This document shows, piece by piece, positions 35,901 to 50,466 of a stretch of 64,000 nucleotides of DNA. Both the position numbers and the translations under genes were made by a program. Below the pieces are notes generated by a model, which saw only the letters and a program-made list of their open reading frames with translations, ran no database searches and was not told where the DNA came from. Every line of letters starts with the position of its first letter. The first letter of the stretch is position 1. The stretch is from the NCBI GenBank assembly GCA_025642075.2, contig JAODUO010000148.1, forward strand, positions 176,001-240,000, in the 5' to 3' direction. The DNA is from Ridgeia piscesae (lineage: Eukaryota; Annelida; Polychaeta; Sabellida; Siboglinidae).

Positions 35901-38900
35901 AGATGATTACAACAAATTATCTGATTTCTGATTAGGATGAGATATAAGACCATGGAAAAATCCTGGACTTTCGTAAAGACAAGGGCTTGCTTGTTCGATA
36001 TGAATCTTGTAGGTTTAGATGACAATCTTGCAAATCTTAGTCTCCATACCTTATTTCAGTTCCTTATCGTTAGGGCAGTTGGCCTGTAGTTACATTATAT
36101 CAACAAAAACAATTGGTTTAAGTGTAAATATCATTGAGACCATCAGTCCAACAGAATGTTGCTGACATGACAGCCATTTGTACCTGTGCATGCCTCACGC
36201 ACTGCAGAATAATAATAATAAAATGTATAATGTTAAAACTGTTTACCTTAACTATTATCATTCTGGTAAGTGTGTAAAGTGTAAAGTACATTTACCTGGA
36301 TCCAGAGATTGCAGTCGTACTTGTGACCTGGACAGATAACTCACTTATTAGTAGTAATATAATCGGAATAATAATTGTCAACTGGGGTGACCTTTCCCTC
36401 TCTCTCAGGTTAGAAACAAGCCCCTAATATAATTAATTTACATCTGCCATGAACGGTCGTGCCACCAGCATTGCAGAGTGAACTGAAAAATTGACGTTTG
36501 TGTGCACATTTACAATGTCTACAGCCATGGAAACGAGATATTGCTTAATGAACCGTGGAAATAATTAAGAACATGAAGCTATCGTCTTGCCTGGGTGGTG
36601 GTGGCATATAATGAAATGTAATACACTGAGATGGTCTTGGGCAGCATGCTCTCGATAGAAACATGAGACAGATCATTGTACACGAGAGAGGAGTCGCAGG
36701 TGTTTCTAAATCACTGCTATTCATGAGACACGGCCCGTAGTTCTCGCACGTTTATTGTAAATTGTTCGACTGGGATTTGGATGAATAGTAATTAATTTGT
36801 TCTTGTCGCCATTGCAGTGTACCGTGGCATCAGCACGTATGAATACGTTGTACAGCTGCGTGAGAAGGCCGAAAAGGAAGCCCGCGAGAAACAAATGGAA
36901 GGCGGGAAAATAGAGCTAGCAAATAGTAAATCATCAAAGGTGTGTTCTAATGGCAGGAATAAAACCCATGGTATATTTATTTTGTCATGTGCATATCATG
37001 TACACATGTGTACACTGTAATGTAATTTTTGTCTAATATTCCTATAGCACATACACTTTTTTCAAGACCTGTGGTAAAAATGGGTCAAGCTTTCTAGCTA
37101 TTAATTATAAAATACTGCTGTCTCAATTTCAGTTCACATTTTGTTAAGAGGTGATTTGTTAAAATAAAAAGTTTGCAACATCTACATATTAAGTTCTGTC
37201 CTATTTTAACTTGTATATAGTTTAATGTCACATGTGCATATTAACTCTTTGTGTTATGAAGATAATATCTGTAAGCCCATAGTACATTTCAGTATTTGTT
37301 TTACAGATGGATAATAAGCCATTTTATACGCCTCATCAAGTTAGTAGCTTACATTCTGATCACAAGTAACTAGAGTAAGTAACACTAACATGTCTAAGGG
37401 AAGTATTATTTGTGACCTGTTCTAACGAAATGAGTCGTATGTCAAAAAAAATTATTTCGAGAAAACACCGCATAAACATGCAACGATGATTACCGACGAT
37501 TTTGACTTTTTGTCACCAAATTATACTTTGATAACTTTTCTGTCCACTGGCAGTGCTTATCTGTCATTTATATTATTATTTAATATATTTTATTGCCTTT
37601 TTAGAAACATTACGTAACATTTCACTCATGAAATTCGTAAAATAGAACCTATAAATCGCACTTGTTCAACTCGCATTCTTTGGGGTTTCCCTCAACACAT
37701 GGCGGACACATTTGGTACTACGAGAAAGCCCAGGATGTGCTATTTCGGATTCTTAAACCAATAGCAGTGCTTATGCGAGAGGCCTATCTGTAAACAAACG
37801 TCACTAGACGCATGGGAGGGGCTGATAGCGGGTCCTGATTGGCTTAGAGCTGAGAGCCAGTTGACGTAAACAGCGTGATTGAGCGGGTCGCTGCTAGAAA
37901 ACATTGCTAAATACTCGGATTATGTTGTAATAATTTCAGTAAATGTATGATTAGTTAGCATGATATCTCTTCAACAACAAACATGACTTGGAAGTTTATT
38001 TCGAAAGCATCAAATGGAGTAATAGAAGCAAAACGGCCAATTTTGGAACAACAATGTACTCGACCGTGTGCTTACGTGACCGCGAACTTCAAATGTGTTT
38101 TTCTCCGTTTGAAACTTTCTAACCCAGACATGTTCAGCGTCCAATAGCTTTGGCTGTTTGTGAGATATGTCCATAATGTTTACACTGTTGGAAAGCTTAA
38201 TTCGTCTTCTTTCCAATTGTGTGACTAACTCATTTTTTTTACATACGACTCATTTCCTTAGAACGTGTCACATTTCAGTTAAACGATAAGGTAAATTGTA
38301 TCATCAAAAAGTGCATTACAACACGTCATTATCTCATTGCAGGGAAACAAAATAGTTCCACAGGCAGACGAATACGAACTTGACAGTGGTCGGCCAGTTA
38401 GCAGGTAAATCACTTAGTCTACTTAGTTGGTTTGTGTTGATATGTCAGACAGTTTTGAAATGTGTCACAATGTCATAATATTGTATCAGTGTAAGAATAT
38501 GTCATTATGTCGTACAGTTGTATACCATTGTTGTCAGTTGCATAGCCCGTACCTACCTTTCATATGGGCATATCAGTGGAATTATTGTCAGGTTGCACAT
38601 AAGTGCATTTTTATCATTATATTTGTACCAATATTCCACATTTCATCGAATTGTGTTAGTGTTATTGTACCTGAGTTTTATATCTGTGTCATCAGTGTCT
38701 GTGAGTATTGTACCTGAGTTTTATACCTGTGTCATCAGTGTCTGTGAGTATTGTACCTGAGTTTTATACCTGTGTCATCAGTGTGTGTGAGTATTGTACC
38801 TGGGTTTTATACCTGTGTCATCAGTGTATGTGAGTATTGTACCTGAGTTTTATACCTGTGTCATCAGTGTGTGTGAGTATTGTACCTGAGTTTTATACCT

Positions 38901-41900
38901 GTGTCATCAGTGTTGTGAGTATTGTACCTGAGTTGTATACCTGTGTCATCAGTGTGTGTGTGAGTATTGTACCTGAGTGTTGTCCCTGTGTCACCAGTGT
39001 GTGAGTATTGTACCTGAATTGTATACCTGTGTCATCAGTGTGTGTGAGTATTGTACCTGAGTGTTGTCCCTGTGTCATCAGTGTTGTGAGTATTGTACCT
39101 GAGTTGTATACCTGTGTCATCAGTGTCTGTGAGTATTGTACCTGAGTGTTGTCCCTGTGTCATCAGTGTCTGTGAGTAGTGTGTGCGCTGATGCTGTTGC
39201 CCTGTGTCATCAGTGTGCTGTGGTAGTACTGTGTGTGGACAGTGCGTGGTTTGTCGTGTGTTGTCCCTGTGTCACCAGTGTGTGAGTTTTGTACATGAAT
39301 TGTATACCTGTGTCATCAGTGTCTGTGAGTATTGTACCTGAGTGTTGTCCCTGTGTCATCAGTGTCTGTGAGTATTGTACCTGAGTGTTGTCCCTGTGTC
39401 ATCAGTGTCTGTGAGTATTGTACCTGAGTGTTGTCCCTGTGTCATCAGTGTCTGTGAGTATTGTACCTGAGTGTTGCCCCTGTGTCATCAGTGTCTGTGA
39501 GTATTGTACCTGAGTGTTGTCCCTGTGTCATCAGTGTCTGTGAGTATTGTACCTGAGTGTTGCCCTGTGTCATCAGTGTCTGTGAGTATTGTACCTGATG
39601 TTGTCCCTGTGTCATCAGTGTCTGTGAGTATTGTACCTGAGTGTTGTCCCTGTGTCATCAGTGTCTGTGAGTATTGTACCTGTGTGTTGTCCCTGTGTCA
39701 CCAGTGTTGTGAGTATTGTACCTGAATTGTATACCTGTGTCATCAGTGTCTGTGAGTATTGTACCTGTGTGTTGTCCCTGTGTCACCAGTGTGTGAGTTT
39801 TGTACATGAATTGTATACCTGTGTCATCAGTGTCTGTGAGTATTGTACCTGAGTGTTGTCCCTGTGTCATCAGTGTCTGTGAGTATTGTACCTGAGTGTT
39901 GTCCCTGTGTCATCAGTGTCTGTGAGTATTGTACCTGAGTGTTGCCCCTGTGTCATCAGTGTGTGTGAGTATTGTACCTGAGTGTTGTCCCTGTGTCATC
40001 AGTGTCTGTGAGTATTGTACCTGGTGTTGCCCTTGTCACCAGTGTGTGAGTTTTGTACATGAATTGTATACCTGTGTCATCAGTGTCTGTGAGTATTGTA
40101 CCTGAGTGTTGTCCCTGTGTCATCAGTGTCTGTGAGTATTGTACCTGAGTGTTGTCCCTGTGTCATCAGTGTCTGTGAGTATTGTACCTGAGTGTTGTCC
40201 CTGTGTCATCAGTGTCTGTGAGTATTGTACCTGTGTGTTGTCCCTGTGTCACCAGTGTGTGAGTATTGTACATGAATTGTATACCTGTGTCATCAGTGTC
40301 TGTGAGTATTGTACCTGTGTGTTGTCCCTGTGTCACCAGTGTGTGAGTTTTGTACATGAATTGTATACCTGTGTCATCAGTGTCTGTGAGTATTGTACCT
40401 GAGTGTTGTCCCTGTGTCATCAGTGTCTGTGAGTATTGTACCTGAGTGTTGCCCCTATGTCATCAGTGTGTGTGAGTATTGTACCTGAGTGTTGTCCCTG
40501 TGTCATCAGTGTCTGTGAGTATTGTACCTGTGTGTTGTCCCTGTGTCACCAGTGTGTGAGTTTTGTACATGAATTGTATACCTGTGTCATCAGTGTCTGT
40601 GAGTATTGTACCTGAGTGTTGTCCCTGTGTCATCAGTGTCTGTGAGTATTGTACCTGTGTGTTGTCCCTGTGTCACCAGTGTGTGAGTTTTGTACATGAA
40701 TTGTATACCTGTGTCATCAGTGTCTGTGAGTATTGTACCTGAGTGTTGTCCCTGTGTCATCAGTGTCTGTGAGTATTGTACCTGTGTGTTGTCCCTGTGT
40801 CACCAGTGTGTGAGTTTTGTACATGAATTGTATACCTGTGTCATCAGTGTCTGTGAGTATTGTACCTGAGTGTTGCCCCTGTGTCATCAGTGTCTGTGAG
40901 TATTGTACCTGAATGTTGTCCCTGTGTCATCAGCGTCTGTGAGTATTGTTGCTGTATCAGCAGTGTTTGAGGTTTGTCCCTGTTGTGTCACCAGTGTCGG
41001 AATGTGTCACCGGTGGCAGCTGTATATGGGTTACGTCGCAGTGTGATCAGTGTCCATTGCTTGTAGACCTGCGTGGCAAGCCGAGACAGGCCAAGTGTAA
41101 GTGTCAAAGCCCCTGTTTACATTGCGACAATGTCTCCTGTGCATAGGTGACTTGTATATTTCGCTGTCAAGTCTCCAGCTGTCAACTCTCCAGCTCTCGA
41201 CTCTCCAGCTCTCAGCTCTCTAGATCTCCAGCTCTCAACACTCCAACTCTCTTTCAAATTCTATTGTGGATGTGGATCTTTTAACAGTTATTCTTTAACA
41301 CATTGTAGATATCCAGTTATTAACTATATTTTTCATTGATTGGATTTGGTTATTAGTTGTTCACTAACTCTAGTCATCTCTAGTTATACACCAGCTCAAT
41401 GCTGTCTCCATGGTTGTTAATTTCATTTAGCGAGTTTTAGGACCATCCTGAGTTATTAGTTAACCTGGTTAAGTGAGCAATCTATAGTAACCCTAATCTT
41501 CATATTATCGTTAGCATTAGCAGGAGAATCTTTGATTTGATCAGCATTTGTTGTAGTGGTGCAAGTACTTGAGTAATTAATCAAAAACTAATTGATGCTT
41601 TATGCATGGGTGCCAGTTTATTGGAAAGTTTTCATAAAAGAACAACTTTTAAATTACCATGCTGACATAATTATGTTAGGTGGCCGTAACTGAAGCAGTA
41701 TTGTATATAATGAATAGTTTGATCGAGTGTCAATATGGTTGTTATAGCAATAATCTGCTGTATATAACTTGCGATTAGTTATGCCATTGTTACCTTCTCA
41801 GTATTGTTTTGCTCTGGGACTGGTCTCCCACTGATGGTGGATACTGAGTACTGGTGATCATGTGAATTACCTTGCAGCATAATTCAGAAAAGTAGAAATG

Positions 41901-44900
41901 GGCCATGTGTCACTTGCTTTGTGTATTCATAAGCTACCTAGTGCTGACTTTGTATTAAGTGTCTTGCCAAATGGTTGTAGCGGTTTGTGTTAATTATTGT
42001 GAAGAGACTTAACAATACCACTTGCATGCTTATGTAATCATGTACGTGCGTGCGTGCTAGTGTATGTGTGTGATACTGTGTGTGTGACACTGTGTGTGCG
42101 TGCGTGCGTGCGTGCATGCATGCATGCATGCATGCGTGTGTATATGCATGCGTGAATGCATGTGTTCATTCATGTATCAATGGTACACATGTGTATGCGT
42201 GACTGAGTGCAAATGTGCACAGTGACTATACCACACATACACATGTAACTTTATAGGTGTGCATGTTATTCAAGAGTAAATGGTGCTTATGGTGTGAACA
42301 TGATATAGTTGACAGATTTATTGTAATCAAGACACTACATTACATATATCAGTTGTGTTTGTCATTTGTGTCACTTTGTATATATGTTAGTGAGTAGTCA
42401 TGAACTTTGGTTAGGTGCAGGGTACATGAATCATGACATAACGTAAAGTTACCGAGCAAGTTAGCAGAGACAATATGCAGGCCCAAGGCCAGGGTCGTGA
42501 AACTTTCTGATTGACCTGCTCTCGTTTTTCTTATTTAGTTGTTACGAGGATGAGAAATCCCATTTCATATGCACTGATCATTGGCGTCAACACGTTCAAC
42601 AATCAGGGGACGCACTCTATATATCTCCAAGTACACCTCTGTTAAGTCTCCGATAACCAGCTGCACCACTTTTTTGAGGGATCAGCGGAAACCTCCACCT
42701 TCTCTGAAACATTCCTACGGCACCTCTGCGAGGTCTGTGAAACCCTTATCCACACCCCTGTGAGGGTTCACCAAGCACCCCCACTTGAGTCTTATAAAAC
42801 ATTGCACTGTCAAACAACACTCGTGACTCACTCTCACACTTGTGCAAGGTTTACTTTACGACAACACAAATACTGTTTTGACCTTATTCAATGAGAAATT
42901 AAAAACACGTTGAGATCCAACATAACAAGAGTAAAAGGCCAGTTATTATGTAGCACAGTTTCCAATCTTCAATCTGCTCAAAGCGCCTCACACTTTACTC
43001 CCCGGTAGACCTGTTCAATCAAACACCATGTGGACTTCTGGAAAGCACCCAGCCATGCTGCAATTAAGACAAGACTTTCGTACACAAGTATCCTATTCCA
43101 CCAGTGTCTGTAGTCAGGTACTCATTAATTCAGCTGAATGATTTAGAGCAATGTCCAGTGAAAGGTTGCGCATGGTTTGACACAACAACACAGGATTCAA
43201 ACTCTGGTGTTATTAGTGAAGAGTTCCAAGCTCCAGGCACAGTGCCACTGCGCTACGACAAGATCATGAGGTCTAAAACATAAACACCCTGTTATCCAAA
43301 GATCAAAAGGCTCATTATTTGAAGAAAAAAAGTATGTTCCAATTTTCCCAAAACCATTCCTAGTACAGCAGGTTACGTGCTACACTCCTCGTTAGTTGAG
43401 CTTAAAAGAGGAGTTTTGCAAAGGAATGTGCCAGGGCTAACAGTGACACAGTCAGCAGCAGCTACCCCTGGCGCACGAGGATGATTGTAATTAATTTTTA
43501 TTTTTTTATTTGATAGTTCTCAAAAAATAACCAATCATGCCTTTGTAGTTTGTGGAAATACTCACCATTCCATATTGTACATAGAAAACCGTATTTCTCT
43601 TGTGTATTTGTGTTACTCGTGTAGTATTCATACGTTACATACATTTATTTCCCGCAGCTGACCAGCACTCTGCCATCGAAAACATGTTTAACAAACTAGA
43701 AATGTTGTTGTTTTATCAAATGTCTTTCTGATATATTACAATGCCGTTTTATGTTCTGTATGTGTGCGTGTGCGTGTGCACGTGCGCGTGTGCGTGTGTG
43801 TATGCATTGTGCAAGTGAGTGTGTAAGTGCCAGTTTGTGTGCACGAGTGAGCACGTGTGTGAGTGAGTTAATGTGTGAGTGAGTGAGTGAGTGAGTGAGT
43901 GAGTGAGGTGGTGAGTGGGTGGGTGGGTAGGGTCGCGTGCGGGGGCGGCGAGCGAGTGAGTGAGTGTATGAGTGAGTGTGAGTGAGTGTGTGAGTCAGTC
44001 AGTCAGTCAGTCAGTGTGTGGCTCTGAGAGCACAAAAGTGATTCTCATCTCCGTATGTGAATGTTTCCAGCCCAGACCACCACGAATTGTCACCCTATGG
44101 GAACCAGGACCAGTCCCACCCTGCCTCTCCCCAACGACATGTAAGTACCCCAACTATGAAAGGAACAGCGAAACAATACTGGAGACTGCTCTCTCCCCAA
44201 CGACTGAGTACGTGTTCAGACAATACGTGTTTCAGTTGTCCAAGAAACAGTACTGAAGGACTGTTCTCCTACCCAAGAATGTTAGACAATAATTGATTAT
44301 AATAGTGTTTCACAGCTAGAAGTACTATGTTTCCTACATCCAGAAAAAAAATAATTGCAATACTTATGTGTTCCAGTGAGATGTGAGTGATATTTATATG
44401 CATCCAGAAATATATAATACTTATGGTAGGAGTGGTGGATACTTATGGTAGGAGTGGGTAGGAGTATACTTATGGTAGGAGTGTGGTGGATACTTATGGT
44501 AGGGGTGTGGTGGATACTTATGGTAGGTGTGGTGGATACTTATGGTAGGAGTGTGGTGGATACTTATGGTAGGAGTGGTGGATACTTATGGTAGGTGTGG
44601 GGATACTTATGGTAGGGGTGTGGTGGATACTTATGGTAGGAGTGTGGTGGATACTTATGGTAGGAGTGTGGTGGATACTTATGGTAGGAGTGTGGTGGAT
44701 ACTTATGGTAGGAGTGTGGTGGATACTTATGGTAGGAGTGTGGTGGATACTTATGGTAGGAGTGTGGTGGATACTTATGGTAGGAGTGTGGTGGATACTT
44801 ATGGTAGGAGTGTGGTGGATACTTATGGTAGGGGTGTGGTGGATACTTATGGTAGGAGTGTGGTGGATACTTATGGTAGGAGTGTGGTGGATACTTATGG

Positions 44901-47900
44901 TAGGAGTGTGGTGGATACTTATGGTAGGAGTGTGGTGGATACTTATGGTAGGAGTGTGGTGGATACTTATGGTAGGAGTGTGGTGGATACTTATGGTAGG
45001 AGTGTGGTGGATACTTATGGTAGGAGTGTGGTGGATACTTATGGTAGGAGTGTGGTGGATACTTATGGTAGGAGTGTGGTGGATACTTATGGTAGGAGTG
45101 TGGTGGATACTTATGGTAGGAGTGTGGTGGATACTTATGGTAGGAGTGTGGTGGATACTTATGGTAGGAGTGTGGTGGATACTTATGGTAGGAGTGTGGT
45201 GGATACTTATGGTAGGAGTGTGGTGGATACTTATGGTAGGGGTGTGGTGGATACTTATGGTAGGGGTGTGGTGGATACTTATGGTAGGGGTGTGGTGGAT
45301 ACTTATGGTAGGAGTGTGGTGGATACTTATGGTAGGAGTGTGGTGGATACTTATGGTAGGAGTGTGGTGGATACTTATGGTAGGGGTGTGGTGGATACTT
45401 ATGGTAGGAGTGTGGGGATACTTATGGTAGGGTGTGGTGGATACTTATGGTAGGGGTGTGGTGGATACTTATGGTAGGAGTGTGGTGGATACTTATGGTA
45501 GGAGTGTGGTGGATACTTATGGTAGGGTGTGGTGGATACTTATGGTAGGGGTGTGGTGGATACTTATGGTAGGAGTGTGGTGGATACTTATGGTAGGAGT
45601 GTGGTGGATACTTATGGTAGGGGTGTTGGGGATACTTATGGTAGGAGTGTGGTGGATACTTATGGTAGGGGTGTGGTGGATACTTATGGTAGGAGTGTGG
45701 TGGATACTTATGGTAGGAGTGTGGTGGATACTTATGGTAGGGGTGTGGTGGATACTTATGGTAGGGGTGTGGTGGATACTTATGGTAGGAGTGTGGTGGA
45801 TACTTATGGTAGGGGTGTGGTGGATACTTATGGTAGGGGTGTGGTGGATACTTATGGTAGGAGTGTGGTGGATACTTATGGTAGGAGTGTGGTGGATACT
45901 TATGGTAGGAGTGTGGTGGATACTTATGGTAGGGGTGTGGTGGATACTTATGGTAGGGGTGTGGTGGATACTTATGGTAGGAGTGTGGTGGATACTTATG
46001 GTAGGAGTGTGGTGGATACTTATGGTAGGAGTGTGGTGGATACTTATGGTAGGGGTGTGGTGGATACTTATGGTAGGGGTGTGGTGGATACTTATGGTAG
46101 GGGTGTGGTGGATACTTATGGTAGGAGTGTGGTGGATACTTATGGTAGGGTGTGGTGGATACTTATGGTAGGGGTGTGGTGGATACTTATGGTAGGGGTG
46201 TGGTGGATACTTATGGTAGGGGTGTGGTGGATACTTATGGTAGGAGTGTGGTGGATACTTATGGTAGGAGTGTGGTGGATACTTATGGTAGGGGTGTGGT
46301 GGATACTTATGGTAGGAGTGTGGTGGATACTTATGGTAGGAGTGTGGTGGATACTTATGGTAGGAGTGTGGTGGATACTTATGGTAGGGGTGTGGTGGAT
46401 ACTTATGGTAGGGGTGTGGTGGATACTTATGGTAGGGGTGTGGTGGATACTTATGGTAGGGGTGTGGTGGATACTTATGGTAGGGTGTGGTGGATACTTA
46501 TGGTAGGGGTGTGGTGTGGTGGATACTTATGGTAGGGGTGTGGTGTGGTGGATACTTATGGTAGGGGTGTGGTGTATACTTATGGTAGGAGTGTGGTGGG
46601 TACTTATGGTAGGAGTGTGGTGGATACTTATGGTAGGAGTGTGGTGGATACTTGTGGTAGGAGTGTGGTGGATACTTATGGTAGGAGTGTGGTGGATACT
46701 TATGGTAGGAGTGTGGTGGATACTTATGGTAGGGGTGTGGTGGATACTTATGGTAGGAGTGTGGTGGATACTTGTGGTAGGAGTGTGGTGGATACTTATG
46801 GTAGGAGTGTGGTGGATACTTCTGGTAGGAGTGTGGTGGATACTTCTGGTAGGAGTGTGGTGGATATACTAAGTAACAGTCGGCATTCGCACAAGGTCTA
46901 CTGTGTGAGTGTCAATATAGGTAATTACTGTCGGATAATAACATAATAAGATGTTGTTATTCAGTTAACATGTATAAGTGCAGACTGCAGAACAATACAT
47001 GTAAAGTTAGCAAATAAAACACCTGTAATAAGATTGGTTATCTAGACACATTATATAATAATAATAATCAGCACTAAAATGTGTAAAAAAATTCAGTTAA
47101 GTTTATAAATAATTGAAATAAATAGTTAGAAAATAATTGCACCTCCCGACTGTGGTTCTGTGTAGGGCTATGGGGACATGCCCCCTCTTGCTCCTCCACG
47201 GGATGGCGCTGCGCATGGGGGTGGGGATGTGGTGAAGAAACGAAAGAAACGACGCAAGAAACGACGAATGCATGCTTCAGACGTGCAGCTCAACCCGTCC
47301 ACTCTGCATGACATGCCAACACTCGGTGAGTGGTCGTGTCGTGTCGTGTCATGTTAGCATGTCTTCTCTGCATGTTTCACTCTTGCCGCATGTAATAGTA
47401 ACAGTTTTGTCTCAGAATGATGTTAAAGGGAATATGTATGGATCTAGATTGGTTAACTGAATATTTGATTTTGGTATGTTGCAATGTTGAAATTATTTAT
47501 TATATTTGTTTTAAACAAATGTATTGTTGGTTACAAATACTATCTAAGCAAAACATGTTATTGATGTTATGCTGTCTATCCTTAATGTCAAAAAAACATC
47601 AGTAAACCAACACAATTTTTGTATGTTCCCTTTACATTACAAATAATTAATTTTTATTAAAATTTGTGGAATTTGATGTCTCTTAGTGCAGGTATAAGTG
47701 ACAAATGGTAACTCTCATTATGTACTTTGGTGATGCAAGAAAACAAAATTGATATTGAATTTGTTTCATCTTGTCTTAACAAGACTCATTTGACACAAAG
47801 TCTGTATGTTTCGGCCACAGAAGCCTGATAATTTTAATATAGTTGATCTTCTATTGATACCTCCTTAGCAACTCTTCATATCCAAGTGCATGGGTTGAGA

Positions 47901-50403
47901 AGGTGTCCTAATGAAACTTGTCTAGTGCCACATAGACTACTGTAGTTGTATCTAGCACGGGTGTTGTATGTGTACTTGTGCATGTCAGGCTGTCTTAGTC
48001 TCTGTTTCCTGTTCCACCACCATGCATGACTGAAGCCGTTGTTGCCCCCTTGGCTAGCAGGAGACTTGAGGGAGGGTGATGGAAGTCGTGTAACATCTGG
48101 AGGTCCTCACAGTGTCAGTGGGGTTTCTGTTGACGTCAGCTCCAACAGCGAGTTCGTTGAGTCAGGCAACAAGGATGACAACTTTGAAGGTTTCCTTCAT
48201 ATTTCACTTATCTTATTTGTTTTAACATATTTACCCCAATTATTGCATACACTTTTGGTGTGGTATGTTATGTGCCCTGACATGAAACATTCAGATTATC
48301 TCATACATGACAATTATTTTGACAAAATAATATATTAAATACTTATATCCTAAATTGCACAGCATTGCCGAGATTACAGCTACAGTGTATAATGTCTTAC
48401 GATTAAAACAACAACTAAATTTTTATGTTTTGTCTTAATACAAGAGCCTCAATATATGGAAATTATTTCATTATATATTCAAATTGTGTGTTTCATATAT
48501 AGACATTACAAAAGTAGACATATTTACATCATGCACTGTCTGGGACATGCATAAGAGTCATGTACACTGTGGTTCTAAACAACCGGTCTGTGTTCAGTAA
48601 ACACCCTTTATGTACCACTAGCCATTAAACTCCACTTAAAAGAAGCACTTTATTTAGCCAGAACAATGTAATTCCCTTCAGCAGCTGATTCAGCTGAGTG
48701 TTGTTTTAATACAGGTGAAATAGAGGATGGTTAGTTACTTCAATGCTAATACGTTTAATTCTACAAAATTATTACAGATTCTCGTACAGCCACAAGGGGT
48801 ATCTCGAGATTGTATTTCTTTATCTTACATTTAAAACTCCTTTAAAAGGTTAAATATTCCCCAAACAGGCAGAATATTTTATACATGTAGCATGGAAAGT
48901 GTCCAGCCATTCTGTTGAGAAACAACAAAACTATTCAGATAAGGTACATTTCTTGAGTTCTCTGCACACACGTAGCTGCATGTTGCTTGCGTGCGACAAG
49001 ATCGAGTCTGTCCTGATTCCACAGACCTCATGGAGTCGGCGTCCCCACTGTCTTGCCAAAGTAGCCCCAGAAATGAGGGGCCAAAACACAGCCCGAAGGA
49101 GGTGGCGATGGGCGGCCCGAAAGTTGAGGTAGAAAGACTGGCCCTGCCCGACAGCAGTGGTGATGACGGTAATGTGTCGACCCCACATTCACTATATTCA
49201 CTGCGGGTTGGTGGACACGCTTCGCTTTCACTTTCGCTGATACAAGCCTGGGTTAAACAAGAGATGCCATGTCTCCAATTTCACATGTACGCATCGGGCT
49301 TTTTACCTTTCTATAGCTGGCTTTATATGCTTTCTAATGCTGCTTTGGTTTGTAGAATACACATATTTTATTTCATGTAAAAAGCCATCTCCGTATACAT
49401 ACAAATATACATTAAAATGATATCACTTAAAAAAATTGTAAATATGTTATCTTAATTAAATCACATGTTGAAAATTCAGTAAACACTGACAGAGTATTGC
49501 ATCCCCTTTGTTAACATTTTTTTTAATCGTGTGCCATATACATGTTGCCAGCTGGCATCGTTGTGCACCTGTACTTTGTAGTATCAAAACGATACTCCTT
49601 AGGCAGTCCCGCTGGTGGAATACATCTGCTCTTTGTGGCACTGGTTGATTGTACCCCATGGCAACTCTTGTTAAGTTCTAGGCTGCACAGTATCCATATT
49701 GCTCATATACATACCCGGGAAAGGTTCACTGTGTCTGGCTTCTGAGGTGGTGGCAAAGTGTGCAAGTGTTCTGTACCTACTGTGATGCTAGTTCACATTG
49801 TTTCTACCAGTTGTTTGTTTGCATGATATAGTCACTAGTGTCTACCCTACCTGTTCTGTGGCATTAACGGATGCTCATCAATGTAATGATAACACATACA
49901 TTAATCAGCAATGTAGCATTTCTAGGTACCAGGTATATTAATAATACTGTAAACACATATGTTTATTATGACATCCAAATTTTAGAGTATATAACTATGG
50001 GATCATGTGCCAATGTTTTAATGATTGCACTATTATTGTAGTCTATGTACGTTGTCCATCCATATTGTTAAAACATAATCATATATGTGTACATGCACTA
50101 TTTTAAATTTTTACGACACTGAGAAGTAATTGAACTAAATCAATTATTATTTTTAGACAACAATTACTACAGTAAATAGGTACCTCGTAGGTGATTAACT
50201 CCAATATGACTGCTTTGTGCATCTTCCAGGAAGCCTGGGTGTCATTTTAAACGATGATGTCGTAACAAACATTGTTGTTTTTGTCATAAAGCTGGCCTAA
50301 GTAAAATTTACATAAATAACAACACTGATGTGTGAAGATTGTTTGCAGTTTGCCAAAGGAATTGACCATTTATATATTTATAAGTAATATGTATGTATGT
50401 ATA

Positions 50404-50466
<63 letters not shown>

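Larger units (their letters stand above)
33215..36817 (+). other. Intron after ZDHHC1-like coding exon 7
   Basis: It contains a degenerate repeat of acaccacatgagtacatgta words at about 33254-33680 and a GGGC run at 35434-35512. An AT-rich remainder shows no exon. Confidence 0.5.
40966..44070 (+). other. Rest of the intron before ZDHHC1-like coding exon 10
   Basis: It holds a CT-rich ctccagctctcaactct patch at about 41165-41250, TG/TGCA runs near 42045-42150, a SINE at about 42935-43262 and a GTGA/TGAG run at about 43770-44020. No exon is seen. Confidence 0.5.

Noticed and set aside
44527..46946. Open frames of 118-325 codons with VVDTYGRS repeats
   Set aside because: The 24-bp array lies between two well-supported exons, all of several frames are open, and unit slippage moves between frames. 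No start context or splice site supports protein use.
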